Assembly: GCA_963681505.1 (NCBI GenBank) | Contig: OY811971.1 | Span: 24,397,036 to 24,461,035, forward strand | From: Eunapius fragilis | Taxonomy: Eukaryota > Porifera > Demospongiae > Spongillida > Spongillidae | DNA: 64,000 nucleotides | Direction: 5' to 3' | Part shown: in pieces, positions 1-10,931 of the stretch | Layout of the letters: each line of letters starts with the position of its first letter | How positions within the stretch are numbered: position 1 is the stretch's first letter | Translations under genes and position numbers: made by a program | Notes under the pieces: model-generated | What the model saw: the letters and a program-made list of their open reading frames with translations, nothing else | Told to the model about the DNA's origin: nothing | The model's database searches: none

Positions 1-240
1 TGGCACAAGGTTTGGTATGTCCCGTAACAGGTATGATGGCTACCAGAGCAATGTCTTATCGATGCTTTCAATACCAACAGAACGAAAGTTGTCAGCCCTG
101 GGACATTTCTTTTGTTAGATGCAATAATGAGTTCCTGGCTGGGACTACAGTGGTACTATTCATTGACTGGCATACCACACAAAACCAAGATAAAGCGAAA
201 AGCGAAAACTTCACATGACTTGTCTGTGTTTTTAAACAAG
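1..240 (+). pseudogene. piggyBac-like transposase, middle fragment
   Basis: In one forward frame the sequence reads FNTNRTKVVSPGTFLLLDA, then MSSWLG, then GIPHKTKIKRKAK. This is the arrangement of the catalytic core of piggyBac/PGBD4-type transposases (a VPG..L..DESMSSW block followed by a GLPH.TKI.RKP block). The fragment starts at the window edge, so its N-terminus is outside. It is decayed, with in-frame stops and an Ala where the family usually has Glu after the Asp. The C-terminal half continues at about 1960, after a foldback insertion. The family assignment is from memory of motif order. Confidence is moderate because the fragment is short. Confidence 0.5.
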
Positions 241-818
241 GTGCTAACTATAACTCTATGAGCATCAAATGGATGACGTAGTTAATTCGTTATTTGTCAG
301 CAATGTTCTTAAATATGGCACCCGTTGCTTAGTTGTTCGTTGTTCTTGAACAATCTAGTGGCTAGCCTACTTCAAGATAATAACTGTGATATAGTAGCAA
401 TTTTATGATTTTTCAATATATTTGGTGTACTAGCTTGAAAAAGAACGGTTGCCAACAACACTCAATTAGGTGCAGCACCAAGTGGGACAGGGATTCAAAA
501 CAGTACAAGAGATACTATGAAACAAAAAACAATAGTTGAACTCCTGGGTGTTATTTCCAACGTCTAGGTAATTAAAAAAGCTTTGCTCTTCTCTATTTTC
601 ATAGAACAAGCAGGTGTTTATTCTAAGGAGTTGGATACAGTACAGACGCCATTATGCACACACTTGCAGCTGTTAGTTCCTGCTTTCCTTTCAATTGAAT
701 ACTAACACTGTAGGACTATTTTTGTGCACGAAGTAACAGTTTTACACAAATTGGTTTCTATACTACGGTTAAATAAATGTGTACTTTGCGGTCAAAGAGT
801 TAAGTGACTATTTATCTC
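241..818. other. non-coding spacer, probably decayed transposon
   Basis: AT-rich sequence between the piggyBac fragment and the foldback element. I see no reading frame of note, no RNA gene and no clear repeat. It is probably eroded transposon sequence. Confidence 0.4.
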
Positions 819-1774
819 TCTGGCGACCAAACCAATTACAATTAAGACCTCATTTTATGGTTACATGTACATCACCGAGATGTCCATATTTAGTAGCAAT
901 TTAAGTAACACGCCCCCCAACGGTTATGGAGATCGGTTACTGATCATCATTACTTGAGGTCTGTTGGGGCTAAGGGCTATATGGCTGCAAAAATTCGAGT
1001 TAAGCTCCACTTTTTAGGAATCGTATTGCAAAATGCCTACAGTTTTTATATGGCAATTTTATACTATTCATATGCTGTCAGTATGAAATATTCGCCAAGT
1101 TGAGTTACGTTTTATCATACAGGTGATAAAACGTAACCCCCCCTTTAAAACCCGTAATGAATAATTATCATTAAGAATTATTGCGAAGTAAAGATGGCTG
1201 AAATTCGTAATACAACTGCAGCTCTGCGAGCAAACAAACGACAAGGCAGTATCATGATGTTATGTAGTGTTGTGCGCATGATATAATAAAGAAGCGTTGG
1301 CGACTGGGGCTCCGCACCAGATCCCCTACCCCGCTTCATGAATATTAATTAGCAACCCCCTTTTCTGAAATCCTGGATCTGCCCCTGCTGCAGCACCCAT
1401 CCGACATCACCAAAATAACGTCACAGTTTTGACGTCAGAGTGGACGAGAGTTGCAATGCGTATATGGAAAATTGAACAGAATCCAGTAAGATAAGAATTT
1501 TTAAACTTTAGTATCAATGTAACTACTGATAGCGAAGAAATCAAGGCATAAAAATGGCAAATAAAAACTGTAGGCATTTTGCAATATGATTCATAAAAGC
1601 TGAACTCAAATTTTTGAATTGTACAGCCCTTAGCCCCAACAGACCTCCAAGTAACGATGATCAGCAACTGACATCCATACCTGCTGGGGGTGTACCTCAA
1701 ATTGCTACCAAAATGGACACCTAAGTACATATTTTAAAAAGAGGTCTAAACTGTAATTGGTTTGGTTGCCAGAC
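819..1774. mobile_element. foldback element with about 250-bp inverted arms
   Basis: The two ends are long imperfect inverted repeats. The left arm starts tctggcgaccaaaccaatta and the right arm ends in its near complement (..taattggtttggttgccaga). The arms match at roughly 80 percent for about 250 bp, including the blocks ggtctgttggggctaaggg and tgcaaaatgcctacagttttt. A second perfect 14-bp palindrome (gttacgttttatca / tgataaaacgtaac, 1105-1138) sits in the spacer. An open frame of 107 codons on the minus strand lies entirely in the right arm and is probably not a gene. The element separates the two halves of a piggyBac-like transposase. No clean target duplication was found. It is likely a non-autonomous DNA transposon. 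The breakpoint of the 12-kb tandem duplication falls inside its left arm. Confidence 0.7.
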
Positions 1775-1959
1775 AGAAAAAACAGACACTTATAGATTAC
1801 TTTGTTTATTGTCATCTAAAAAATCATGTGATGTTGTCAGATGATGTGATGCAGAAATACATGCTAATTCTAAAAGATGTAATTTGCACCCTTATAGCAT
1901 ATTCTCTATTGTGGAGATATTACAGAAAAAGTTTGATTTTCTACTCTGCGACATGGAAG

Positions 1960-2850
1960 TAGAGCTTTGTGAAGGAACTTTGCGCCAATGCAGCTAACGT
2001 ATTATGAACAGGAGTATGCTCTGGAATAGCTGTTTTTTTAAGAATGTTGGTTCCATGGCATAATAAAGCTCATATTCTTATCGCTTGACAGTGCTTTCAG
2101 TTCTGTAGCCACAGCAGTTGCTATGAAACAGCGTGGAACCTACTTTATTGCCATTATGAAAACAGCTCATAAAATGTACCCAAAGCAATTCATGCGGAAG
2201 CATGACTTTTCAAAGAGGAGTGATCATGTTTCGCTCAGTGCCAATGTGTATGGCCATCAGGTATTTGCTTGTCAGATGTTTGGATGGTAAGAGGAAGATC
2301 TGGTATCCACTTGTGGCACAATACTTTTCAAGTACTCCTGCCTGCAACAAACACACGCCAGAAGGTGGTTGTTTCACCAACTGCAGGGATCAGTACCTGC
2401 CCTTATACATGCACAACACCTCGATTTTCCTCCTATTTCGACAACTTTCATTTGATTGATGTACATGATCACATGCGTCAAGGTGTACTGAAGTTGGAAC
2501 AGCACTGGCTCATACAAAATTTGGTGCATAGGGTCTTGTCTACACTGTTTCGAGTAATTATTAGATTGCTACCAGATGTATTCATCCAGCATAAATGTCG
2601 AGTTGATTTTCATGAGTATGTTTTGTTACACTGGCATTCCAGTTGATCAATACCAATACGAGTTTGAAGACAAGTGCTTCATCTAATCAACATATTCACA
2701 TGGTCAAGCCATCTATACGTTGCAGTGCATGTATACTCTGCCCACATACGGTGAAAGGAAAAAAAACTATTGCCATTGTCAATTATCATGCAAAACAACG
2801 TTGCCTTATCTGCAGTAAAAGGGAAGCATTTTCTTTACTACCTGTCATGA
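1960..2850 (+). pseudogene. piggyBac-like transposase, C-terminal remnant
   Basis: Readable in pieces across frames. About 2085-2210 gives ATAVAMKQRGTYFIAIMKTAH, typical of the third catalytic block region. At 2430-2530 YFDNFHLIDVHDHMRQG is followed by LKLEQHW, which matches the piggyBac (N..D..N..RQG...LE..W) block. From 2700 a Cys-rich tail (C..C....CPH, C..C) resembles the C-terminal zinc-binding domain. Several stops and frame changes make it a pseudogene. With the 1-240 fragment it would belong to one transposase gene split by the 819-1774 foldback. Only this C-terminal part lies inside the tandem duplication. Confidence 0.6.
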
Positions 2851-2859
2851 GCGTACTGG

Positions 2860-3080
2860 TGGTGCAGGTGTTACGCGGGATTGATGGATTTGCGCGAGCC
2901 ATTGGATGCGCTGCGCCATCGATGGATCCATTGATTGCACACCTACCAATTGATCATGCAATCATCAATCGATCACACACTACTGCACTTGTGCAATCGA
3001 TGGATAGTATATATATATACATGCTTGGTGTGAAACCACTTCAGTTGCTAATGGCTTCATTCACTACAACTTCATTATAA
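2860..3080. repeat. atcgatggat-rich short repeat cluster
   Basis: A stretch enriched in short near-palindromic words (gattgatgga, ccatcgatggatcca, caatcgatggat, atcatcaatcgatcaca). Similar clusters occur at 10280-10410 (and its copy) and, with a gcgc-rich variant, at 32450-32590. No coding logic was found. It may be the core of a degenerate short-palindrome repeat family. Confidence 0.45.
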
Positions 3081-3170
3081 GATGGATCCGGATTTCAAGG
3101 CGCGCATGACAGCTATTGGTACTGCCAAAGCAGCCTCAACTAAGAGCTGTGTTTTAAGTTAATAAAAAGT

Positions 3171-4620
3171 TTGATGCCATCATCCACCATCTATCATCGC
3201 TTCAAGACTAAGTTGATCCCCATTTTAAGCACTGGGTTAAAAGTAGACATTTTGAACTTGCTGATCTACATGGACTGGGTCTTTTTCAAACTACTTGTAA
3301 TCCCAAATGAAGGGAACAACAAGGTTTGTACAATAAATAGCATACACTTGTTCCTTTAACTGATATCACTGTAAGAGATGGCGTTAAATTCTTGCGTGTT
3401 GTACATGCAAATCAGCGATGTGACATCATTCAGGCTATTCATGCAGATGAGTTGAAGCATAGTGGCTACAAATAGTGTTAGACTATGCAAGTGCATCCTG
3501 CAGATTTTATAGGATGAAAGAACTTGCACTCATATGTTAGGGATGACATTCACCTGTCCCTACAAACTTAAATAAGCATAAGAGTTGACTGTGCATACAT
3601 GCAGAATAACATTTTGAATTTTACATTTTAAAAATACCATGGTATCGATAACGATAACTGATACAACCGTGTACATAAAAACTTTATTGATAACCATTCA
3701 AAATGTTATTCCTCACAACCATAGCCCTTGATGTTACTCATCCCTAATGATTGATTGTAGTTTGTAAAATTACAATACAACATATTACTTTCCTTACGAA
3801 GGATTTAAATGCAGCAGTGTTGATTAGTCTTTTAGTGATAGTAATTGCATAGAGTACAGCATATGAAGATTAAAGCCTAAGCTTCATAACAACCTTCATC
3901 TCAATATTTATTCCTTGATTTTTTTTACATAAAGTTATGTCATTACATGCATTTTGGAATAACAAGACGCTTTGTGCAGGAGTTTTGCACACACTGTCCT
4001 GCCAGCCAGCTAAGTCAGCCACAAAACACAAGACCTCCATTACATCCAATAATCAAAAAGGGCTTTTTGGACAGAGTTCAAGTGGATCTCACATACATAA
4101 GACATAGTCCTGACAACTACATTGGTCATATTATGGACCATTTCTCCAAATTTCATGTGCTTTTTCCATTAAAAAGACAGCAGAAGATATGGATACTGTC
4201 TGCATAATGATTCAATGCAGAATACCTGAGCATATCATTCACTTGTTGTTGAGTAGGTTCAATGTCCAGATTCTCACATTAAAGTCAAAGTCATGAATCT
4301 TCAGCTGCAAGGCAATGCTTTGCATGTGGGGAATTTGCTGTGAGCTTTGCAACGTCACTGATCAATGCGGAAGATCATACAAACCTGAAAGGAATTGCAT
4401 AGTCCCTTTTTAAACAGAATAACCCACTATTGTAAACCACCAGCCACGTTTTGTTCATCAGATTAGGAATAGGGTGTACTGCAAATGCAGAGCTCCAGAC
4501 AATGGGAAACCAATGATTTGTTGCTGTGTTTGTAGGCAGTGCTTCCACCCCGAATGCCAGCGCTACTGGAAAAAAAAACTGACAAGTGGAAGTGTCTCAC
4601 TTGAACTGGAGCACTATTGA
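3171..4620 (+). pseudogene. integrase plus PHD-finger remnant (KRBA2/Ginger-like)
   Basis: About 3375-3480 reads DGVKFLRVVHANQRCDIIQA, resembling an integrase zinc-binding lead. At 3950-4200 the core reads FVQEFCTHCPASQ, then RVQVDLTYIR and YIGHIMDHFSKF, then HVLFPLKRQQ. This matches the D...HI.DHFSKF..LFPLK block of KRBA2-type integrases. At about 4470-4580 a PHD-like finger reads YCKCRAPDNGKPMICC followed by CRQCFHPECQ. Ginger-type DNA transposons are known to combine an integrase with a PHD finger, which fits. The remnant is broken in several places and carries a small palindromic insertion at 3537-3751. An LTR-element origin for the integrase cannot be excluded. Confidence 0.5.
3537..3751. 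mobile_element. small palindromic MITE
   Basis: Ends read ttagggatga and tcatccctaa as inverted repeats. Inside, cagaataacattttgaa is mirrored by caaaatgttattcctc. About 215 bp with an AT-rich loop holding ccatggtatcgataacg. It sits between the zinc-binding-like and core parts of the integrase remnant. The target duplication is unclear. Confidence 0.5.
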
Positions 4621-4848
4621 TTCATGTGCATGCTTCAATGATAATTCGAAAGGTTATCAATTCATGTTTAATTCACAATTTTTGGTGATCAGAATAGAAG
4701 CTCCTTGATTAAAACTTACAAATGCATCTTTCCTTAAACTTCACATAACACCTCCGCTTTTTGCCATGTACACAGGTTGAGTTGTGCACAACACCGGTTT
4801 AACTTGGACTTAGATCAAAATGACACATGCACTTGTAAGGTGTATATC
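4621..4848. other. spacer, nothing recognised
   Basis: AT-rich sequence between the PHD-like remnant and the left LTR. No gene, RNA or repeat was seen. The last four bases (tatc, 4845-4848) are the target-site duplication of the Gypsy element. Confidence 0.5.
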
Positions 4849-4970
4849 TGCAGTATTCTGATTATTAGCGCCTGTGCAGTGCTGCATTTCATGCATATAT
4901 AATTGTCTGTTCGTGTACGTTGTGCAATTGATATTCCTTTGAGCCTCATTGGTTAGCTGATAAGCTTACA
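4849..4970 (+). repeat. left LTR of Gypsy fossil, copy 1
   Basis: Begins tgcagtattctgattatt and ends ttaca. It matches 9629-9745 apart from about nine substitutions and one 5-bp gap. A TATA-like gcatatataa lies in the middle and may be the core promoter. Confidence 0.88.
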
Positions 4971-4990
4971 ATAGGTGTCAGAAGTGGGAT

Positions 4991-5870
4991 ATGGTTACTG
5001 AGGAAGAGGTTCCCATGGAGGTGACTGAACCTAGCACTATTAGCAGGCCCGCGCCAGCGGCGGAAGTTGTTCGTACTAGTATTCCTCAACCGTCCAAATT
5101 CACAGGACGTATTCCCTCAGGGGAGTGGGCCAAAGAACAACTTTTATTGCTGGAAGATGAGCCATTTCACTTGGTAAGCCTTTCGGATAGTGAGGATTAT
5201 GAGTCTGTAAAAGAACGTCTTCGAGAGCGGTTCACTCCTGACGGGAATGCGATAGAGTGGTAGCAGCATCTACAGAGCAGGTCGCAGGAACGTGGAGGCT
5301 CAAGAGGACTTGCTAGAGACCTGCAGAGACTGATGGAAAAGGCATACCAGGACCTGGACGAAGGACAACGGGAAAGGTTTGTAGGTAACCAATTAGTTCA
5401 GGGCCTGCTATCATCCACAGCTCAGCTGCTCCTTCTGCTCCTTCTGAAAGAGATGCCACAGTCGATAGACGATGCACTTTGTCTGGCAAAGAAACAGCAT
5501 ACTGTTGAGGAAGCTCAAAGACGCCTGAGACAACAAAAACACGGTGGAGACATGGAGACGGTGGTTGCTGTTGATTCAGAAGAGATGGGAAATACTACAG
5601 TAACAAAGAAGCAGGGTGTTGAACAAGGTACATTGTTCCAGCATGTTCGACACCTTGAGAAGGTGGTGGCCCAAATAAAAGTTCAGACAGGAAGTGGGGA
5701 TACCCAAAAGCGGAAAGTTGTCTACTGGCAGTGTGGTGAAGGGCACATCAAGAGGGACTGCACAAAAAGGAAACCAGGATGGAGAGGACCACAGAATAAG
5801 CTAGCTACTACATGGGTACCTGAGTCCACGAATAATGTGCAGAAGCCATCAGTCGTGGTGCAGGGTACGG
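4991..5870 (+). pseudogene. gag region of Gypsy fossil
   Basis: Gag-like sequence with the fold expected near VKERLRERFTPDG and a zinc-knuckle-like WQCGEGHIKRDC near the end. In life it would form the particle core and bind RNA. Fossil. Confidence 0.7.
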
Positions 5871-5879
5871 TGGACGGGG

Positions 5880-6210
5880 TGTCTTACTAAGATGCTTGTG
5901 GATACGGGGTCAATGGTAACATTGGATAGGAAAGATCTATGGGAGGAAGCATCTGGAGAGTCTAGAAGCCTTAGACTACCTTCACGATCAATAGTGACAG
6001 CTAATTGGAAAGCATTGGAGATCATGGGACAAGTAGATATTTGCCTTTCAATTGGTGACTTCAGTTGTATGTTTCTGGTTATGGTCTCTGAAAAACTGAC
6101 ACAGCAGTGTGTATTGGGTGCTGACACTCTCATCAAGACTGGGTGTATGGTTGACTTGCGGAGAGGGCACCTTGTCATTGGTAAGGAAGTAATCCCTTTG
6201 CAATCACATT
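5880..6210 (+). pseudogene. aspartic protease region of Gypsy fossil
   Basis: Reads KMLVDTGSMVTLDRKDLW, the DTG active-site motif of retropepsins, followed by VLGADTLIKTG, which fits the second conserved segment (LG.D.L). Fossil. Confidence 0.75.
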
Positions 6211-6589
6211 GCCAGGGCACTAGGGGTATTGGAGAAGTGGCATCATATTGTGTGGCTTTGTTGGAGGATGGTATAGTACCACCACTGCATTACCTGTGCA
6301 GTTACAGACCAAGAACGCTGTGGAGTATGATAGAGTACTGGAACCTCCTAAGAAGTTCACTGAGCGTCATCAGTTGCTACTTGCCCATATTTTGTAATTC
6401 ATTGCTCAGGTAACAACACAGTTGTGTGCGGATATTAAACCCTACTTTGCAACCCGTAGTTCTTCATGTACTTGAGGTTGTAGGACACTTCTATCCCTTG
6501 TCCAAGCAAGATCAGGTTTGTACTCTGATTCAGAGGCTTATGGCAGCTTATAGAGGGGTTGTCACCAGAACAAACGAGCAAGCTGCACA

Positions 6590-7480
6590 AAATGCTGAGG
6601 GGTTATGCTGATGTAATTTCGCAAAACGATGGTGAACTGGGGAAAACCAACTTGGTGAGGCATCGTATTGATACCCAAAGAGCTAATCCAATTAGACAGC
6701 CAGTGAGACGGCATGCAGCAGCAAAAGGAAGTTCAGGGTATGTTACATGACATGCTTAAAAAGGGGGTGATTGAACATACACATAGTCCTTGGGCATCAC
6801 CCTTTGCATTAATGAAGAAAAGGGATGGTCTCACAGATTTTATAGTATTGACTTCAGGCATGTGAATGCGGTTACAAAGAAGGATGCGCAACCTTTACCC
6901 CGTATTGATGACACACTGAATGTTCTGGCTGGCTCATCATCATGGTTTTCAACACTTGACTTGGCAAGTGGGTATTGGCAGGTAGGGGTGGAGAGTGTGA
7001 CAAGGTAAAAATATATGCAACACCATGTGGCTTGTTTCAATTTAAGGTGATGCCGTTCGGGTTGTGCAATGCCCCAGCAACATTTCAGCGATTATTGCAA
7101 CTAGTCCTTTTTGGCGTGCATTGGTCAGTGTGCTTGGTGTACTTAGATGACATAATCATTTTTAGGAACTCTGTAGATGAGCGTCTCAAACAGTTACAGC
7201 AGGTCTTCCAATGTCTGAGGGCAGCCAGTTTAACAATCAAGCCTTCAAGAGTGGGCCACATTGTGTCTGCAAAGGGCATAGTAGCTGACCCTAAAAAAGC
7301 AGCAGCTGTTATGCAATGGCCAGTGCTTGAAGGCCAGAAGGATTTTAAACAGTTCCTAGGCTTTATGTCTTACTACAGACGTTTTGTCCCTAATTATTCC
7401 AGTATTGCGGCTCCCCTAAACAAGTTGACTGAGAAAAATGTTGTATGGGGTTGTATGGGTTTGGGGCCCACATTGTGAGC
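6590..7480 (+). pseudogene. reverse transcriptase region of Gypsy fossil
   Basis: Conserved RT blocks are visible: LPRIDDTLNVLAGSSSWFST followed by LDLASGYWQV, then FKVMPFGLCNAPATFQRLL, and the catalytic VYLDDIIIF. The connection subdomain follows (FLGFMSYYRRFVPNYS). These are diagnostic of Ty3/Gypsy pol. Fossil. Confidence 0.9.
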
Positions 7481-7539
7481 AAAGTTAAACAGGCACGCAC
7501 ACATCCGCCAATTCTTATCTTTCCACGTAGTGATTGCAC

Positions 7540-7930
7540 ATTTCTTCTTGAGGTAGATGCATGTGCAACTGGTGTAGGGTGCAACTGGTGTAGGGGCAGT
7601 GCTCTCCCAGTATGTGGATGGTAAGGAGCATGTGGTGGCATATGCTAGTCTTGCATTGTCAAAGGTGGAGAGGCAGTATTGTGTGACATGGCAAGAGATG
7701 CTTGCTTTGGTTTGGGCTGTTAAACATTTTTGTGCATACCTGTATGGCCGCCCTTTCACAGTCAGGACGAATCACCAGTCATTGAAATGGTTGCAAAGCT
7801 TTACGGAACCAGAGGGGCAGGTAGCTGGGTGGCTGGAAGCACTGGCTGAGTATGATATGACGATAGTACACTGACCTGGAAAACAACATTGTAATGCAGA
7901 TGGCCTTTCACAGATGGAGTGCACACAGTG
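7540..7930 (+). pseudogene. RNase H region of Gypsy fossil
   Basis: Reads VVAYASLALSKVERQYCVTW, then ALVWAVKHFCAYLYGRPFTV and NHQSLKWL, the RNase H segment found downstream of Gypsy RT. Fossil. Confidence 0.85.
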
Positions 7931-8221
7931 CGGGTTTCATTTTGAAGAGCAAGAACCTCTTGAACAGCTGTTGTGTTGGTTACACCTGAGGAGAGCTGGT
8001 TACCCTGCTAGAATGAAAAGGAGCTATGGAAGTATCAGCAACAGGACCCTGATTTGAGCAGAGCTTCTGAAATGACTACACAACACACATGGCCAACCAC
8101 TGTGCTGCTTTCTAGTAGCCACACACTGCAAAGTATGTGGGCACAGAGGGAGCATCTGGTGATTTGTAATTAATCTGCTGTACAGGCTGTGGGTGGATGC
8201 ATTGGGAGGTGGTGAGAACCC

Positions 8222-9010
8222 ATGTTGCAGCTTGTGCTTCCTAGTGTCTTGGTTTCACAGGTATTGAAGCAGCTGCATGACTCTGCTACTGCTGGTCATT
8301 TGGGAGTGCAAAAGACCCTTGGTAAGATTCGAAGACGCTTCTACTGGGTGGGACAGCGCCAGGATGTGGAGGACTGGTGTCGTCGCTGCGAGGCATGTGC
8401 AGCAAGGAAACCATCAGTGCCTGGTCGTGATGCTCCTATGCAGTCATCAGCCAGTGGGGCACCTTTCCAACGTATTGCAATGGACATTGTTGGTCCTTTT
8501 CCATGAAGGATACGGAACCTGCATCAGTTGTTGAGTGCTTGTATGACTTCATTTGCAGATAAGGAGCTCCAGATTTTTTGCACACTGATCAAGGTAAGAA
8601 CTTTGAATCAACCTGATTTATGCATATTGTTAGGTATTGTAAAAACAAGAACCACCCTATACCATCTCCAGTCAGACGGCATGATTGAGCGCTTCAATCG
8701 CATCATTCTGGGCATGCTCTCATCTGGGATCTTGGAAGAGGAGAGAAACTGGGAGCAGATCCTACCAGCAGTGATGATGGCCTACCGGACCAGTGTGCAC
8801 AAAACAACGTATATGTCCCCATTCATGCTTGTGTTTGGTCGAGAGGTACGTCTGCCTGTGGATGATATGTTTGGCAACCCTCCTGCAGAGCTAACAAAGT
8901 GCAGCAGTATGCATGCTTTGTATCTAAGGAATTCTTTGGAGTCGGCATACCACAAAGTACGGAAATACTTGAAAGTGGAATCTAGGATTCAGAAAGAGGG
9001 AGGGGTATGA
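8222..9010 (+). pseudogene. integrase region of Gypsy fossil
   Basis: A zinc-binding HHCC module (LHDSATAGHLGVQKT...WCRRCEACAARK) is followed by the core start (FQRIAMDIVGPFP) and late core blocks (HLQSDGMIERFNR, then AYRTSVHKTT and SPFMLVFGREVRLP). Fossil. Confidence 0.88.
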
Positions 9011-9179
9011 TCGCAAAGTAAAAGGAGTGAGTCCAGTATACAAAGTTGGGGACCTGGTATGGCTGCACTGCCCAGCGGTAGCAAAGGGGAAGTCCTGCAA
9101 GCTGCATAGACCGCCTTTGTAATTTAAATATATATTTAGTGATGTTGTGTTCTGTATTCTGCATCGTGATCCTCCACGC

Positions 9180-9590
9180 AAATGCCTTGTAGTTCATTTC
9201 AACCACGTGAAGCCTTACTTGCTTTGTGGCAGGGATGCACAAGAAGGAACAGAGCAAATAAGCATAAACAGGACCCCTCATCTACGGACAAAGAAGTTTG
9301 GGAGTTGGCTCATCTAGATAGCGATCCAGAGGAGGATGAAGTGATCATTGAGGAGAAGCATCAAGATGAGGTGGATGATGAGCTGAAGGATCAGGAGGAG
9401 CATCATGATGAGTTGGAGGATCAGGAGGCAGAAGGTGATGAAGATGAGAGGCCTGGTGAACCACTTGAGATGGAACCTCAAGCACCACTACAAGCTGAGC
9501 TGAGGGATGGTGATCGAGAGGAGGCACCTGGTGATCCTGTAAGATTGAGATGGTCAACCAGGATTTGGAGACCTCCAGATTGATTAATCT
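9180..9590 (+). pseudogene. acidic C-terminal tail of Gypsy pol
   Basis: A Glu/Asp-rich tail with internal short repeats (DELKDQEEHHDELEDQE) ends in STRIWRPPD. The arginine/proline-rich end is typical of Gypsy pol C-termini. Fossil. Confidence 0.7.
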
Positions 9591-9628
9591 GGAACATCTA
9601 GACATGCTCTCAATTAAAGACGGGGTAG

Positions 9629-9745
9629 TGTAGTACTCTGATTATTACCGCCTGCGCAGTGCTGCATTTCATGCATATATAATTGTCTGCTCGTGTACGT
9701 TGTTGATATTCCTTTGAGCCTCATTGGTTAGATGATAATTTTACA
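9629..9745 (+). repeat. right LTR of Gypsy fossil, copy 1
   Basis: Begins tgtagtactctgattatt and ends ttaca, followed by the target duplication tatc. A purine-rich tract lies directly upstream. Confidence 0.88.
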
Positions 9746-10931
9746 TATCTATAACCAATCGTACGGCTTGGCTCCAAGTAAAAAATGTATGGTATGGTTA
9801 AATACTCAAAAAGGAGATAAAAATGCAGTGAGACTAACTTCAGGCATGTACAGTGGTGGCTTCAAATACTATCAAATACTATGCAGGCAATATGATGATT
9901 GTGCAAATTCTATAGCTACAGTAGGACCACGTTCGTCGTGAGTTGCTTTAGCTGTCGCGATGCGTTCTGAAGTCTCCAGAAAATGAAAGTAAGTCTCTCC
10001 AAATCAAACAGCAACCAATCTAACATTGTGATGGTTTATTTCCTCTGCGCTTGATTCCAGAAGCATTTTTGAAGCATAACGCGCGTACGTAAGCGTAGAT
10101 ACGATGCGCACAATTAAAACGATACGTACAGACGTAAATGGATTCATACACGATAATTGATAGCATACCTGCACTTGATCGTGTTAACTCCGTGTATACC
10201 AGCGTAGTTCGAAACTATACAATCTTACATATGGCGTGCTAACAATACGGAACGTAACCTTTTTCGTGTCCTATACTGTACGCGATCGATCAATTGCACA
10301 AACCCAGCAGTTGTACAATCGGTCGATTAAACAATTTCTATAGGTGCGCAATTAATGGATACATTGATGGCACAGCACAATCGATGGATTGTAAAAATCC
10401 ATTGATCGCGTGTAACACATTCATGATGATTTGCAGTACCAGCACATGACGTGATTGCTAAGTCCATCACATTTCTTTGCTGTATAGAATAAGGCTGTCT
10501 CAGCTCACACATTATTACATATATCCCGTGCTGAGGCAAACCAAGTATACCTATCTATAACCTCCTAACCTGCTAGTTGCTATTGCTAAACATGAGATAT
10601 TACTTTTAGGTGTTGAACCAATGGGGTTGCATTTCAGTGGGACTGAAGTCTGTTTGGCGTGCGCATTATATTAGGATAACTAGTTAGCTGTTGCAGCTTT
10701 GCTTGCAGTGTATATAATATATACAAGCTTTTAAACGTAACTATTGTATAGCAGCTGCCTGTATATTATTGACTGCCATGTAAGCGAATTTGCACAGAAA
10801 AAACATCCCACAAATTAAAGTTAATACTACAACACAGACAACATCTTTCGATAGAATTGCTAAGAAGAAAAAATCAACCCCACCAGGATTCGAACCCTAT
10901 GCTTCACACCCACACAGACATTATTCATATA
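9746..10931. other. spacer with two small repeats
   Basis: No gene is recognised in this stretch. It holds a 71-bp block shared with 47013-47083 (at 9931-10001) and an atcgatggat-rich cluster at 10280-10410. At 10877-10905 a minus-strand B-box-like word (ggttcgaatcctgg) occurs without a foldable tRNA around it. The ta before 10932 is the target site of the next element. Confidence 0.5.
9931..10001. repeat. 71-bp repeat shared with 47013-47083
   Basis: The block from gttcgtcgtgagttgct to aagtctctccaa is found again at 47013-47083 with about two mismatches. It includes a possible splice donor (aaa|gtaagt) after a short open frame. Function unknown. Confidence 0.6.

Larger units (their letters stand above)
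4849..9745 (+). mobile_element. Ty3/Gypsy LTR retrotransposon fossil (copy 1)
   Basis: A complete-looking but broken element of 4,897 bp flanked by the 4-bp duplication tatc (4845-4848 and 9746-9749). It has short LTRs (122 and 117 bp, TG..CA), a primer-binding-like segment ggtgtcagaagtggga just after the left LTR, and a purine-rich tract (aaagacggggtag) before the right LTR. Parts run in the usual Gypsy order: gag with a zinc knuckle, aspartic protease, reverse transcriptase, RNase H, integrase and an acidic C-terminus. The LTRs differ at about 9 positions plus a 5-bp gap (roughly 92 percent identity), so the insertion is old. The coding region has on the order of ten breaks. A second, identical copy lies in the tandem duplication. 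Confidence 0.9.

Noticed and set aside
1407-1730. 107-codon minus-strand open frame, repeated at 13492-13815
   Set aside because: Lies wholly in the right arm of a foldback element; the homologous left arm does not preserve the frame, and no domain is visible.
10877-10905. tRNA-like T-arm word (ggttcgaatcctgg) on the minus strand
   Set aside because: The surrounding bases do not form an acceptor stem or anticodon arm, so at most a tRNA-derived scrap.
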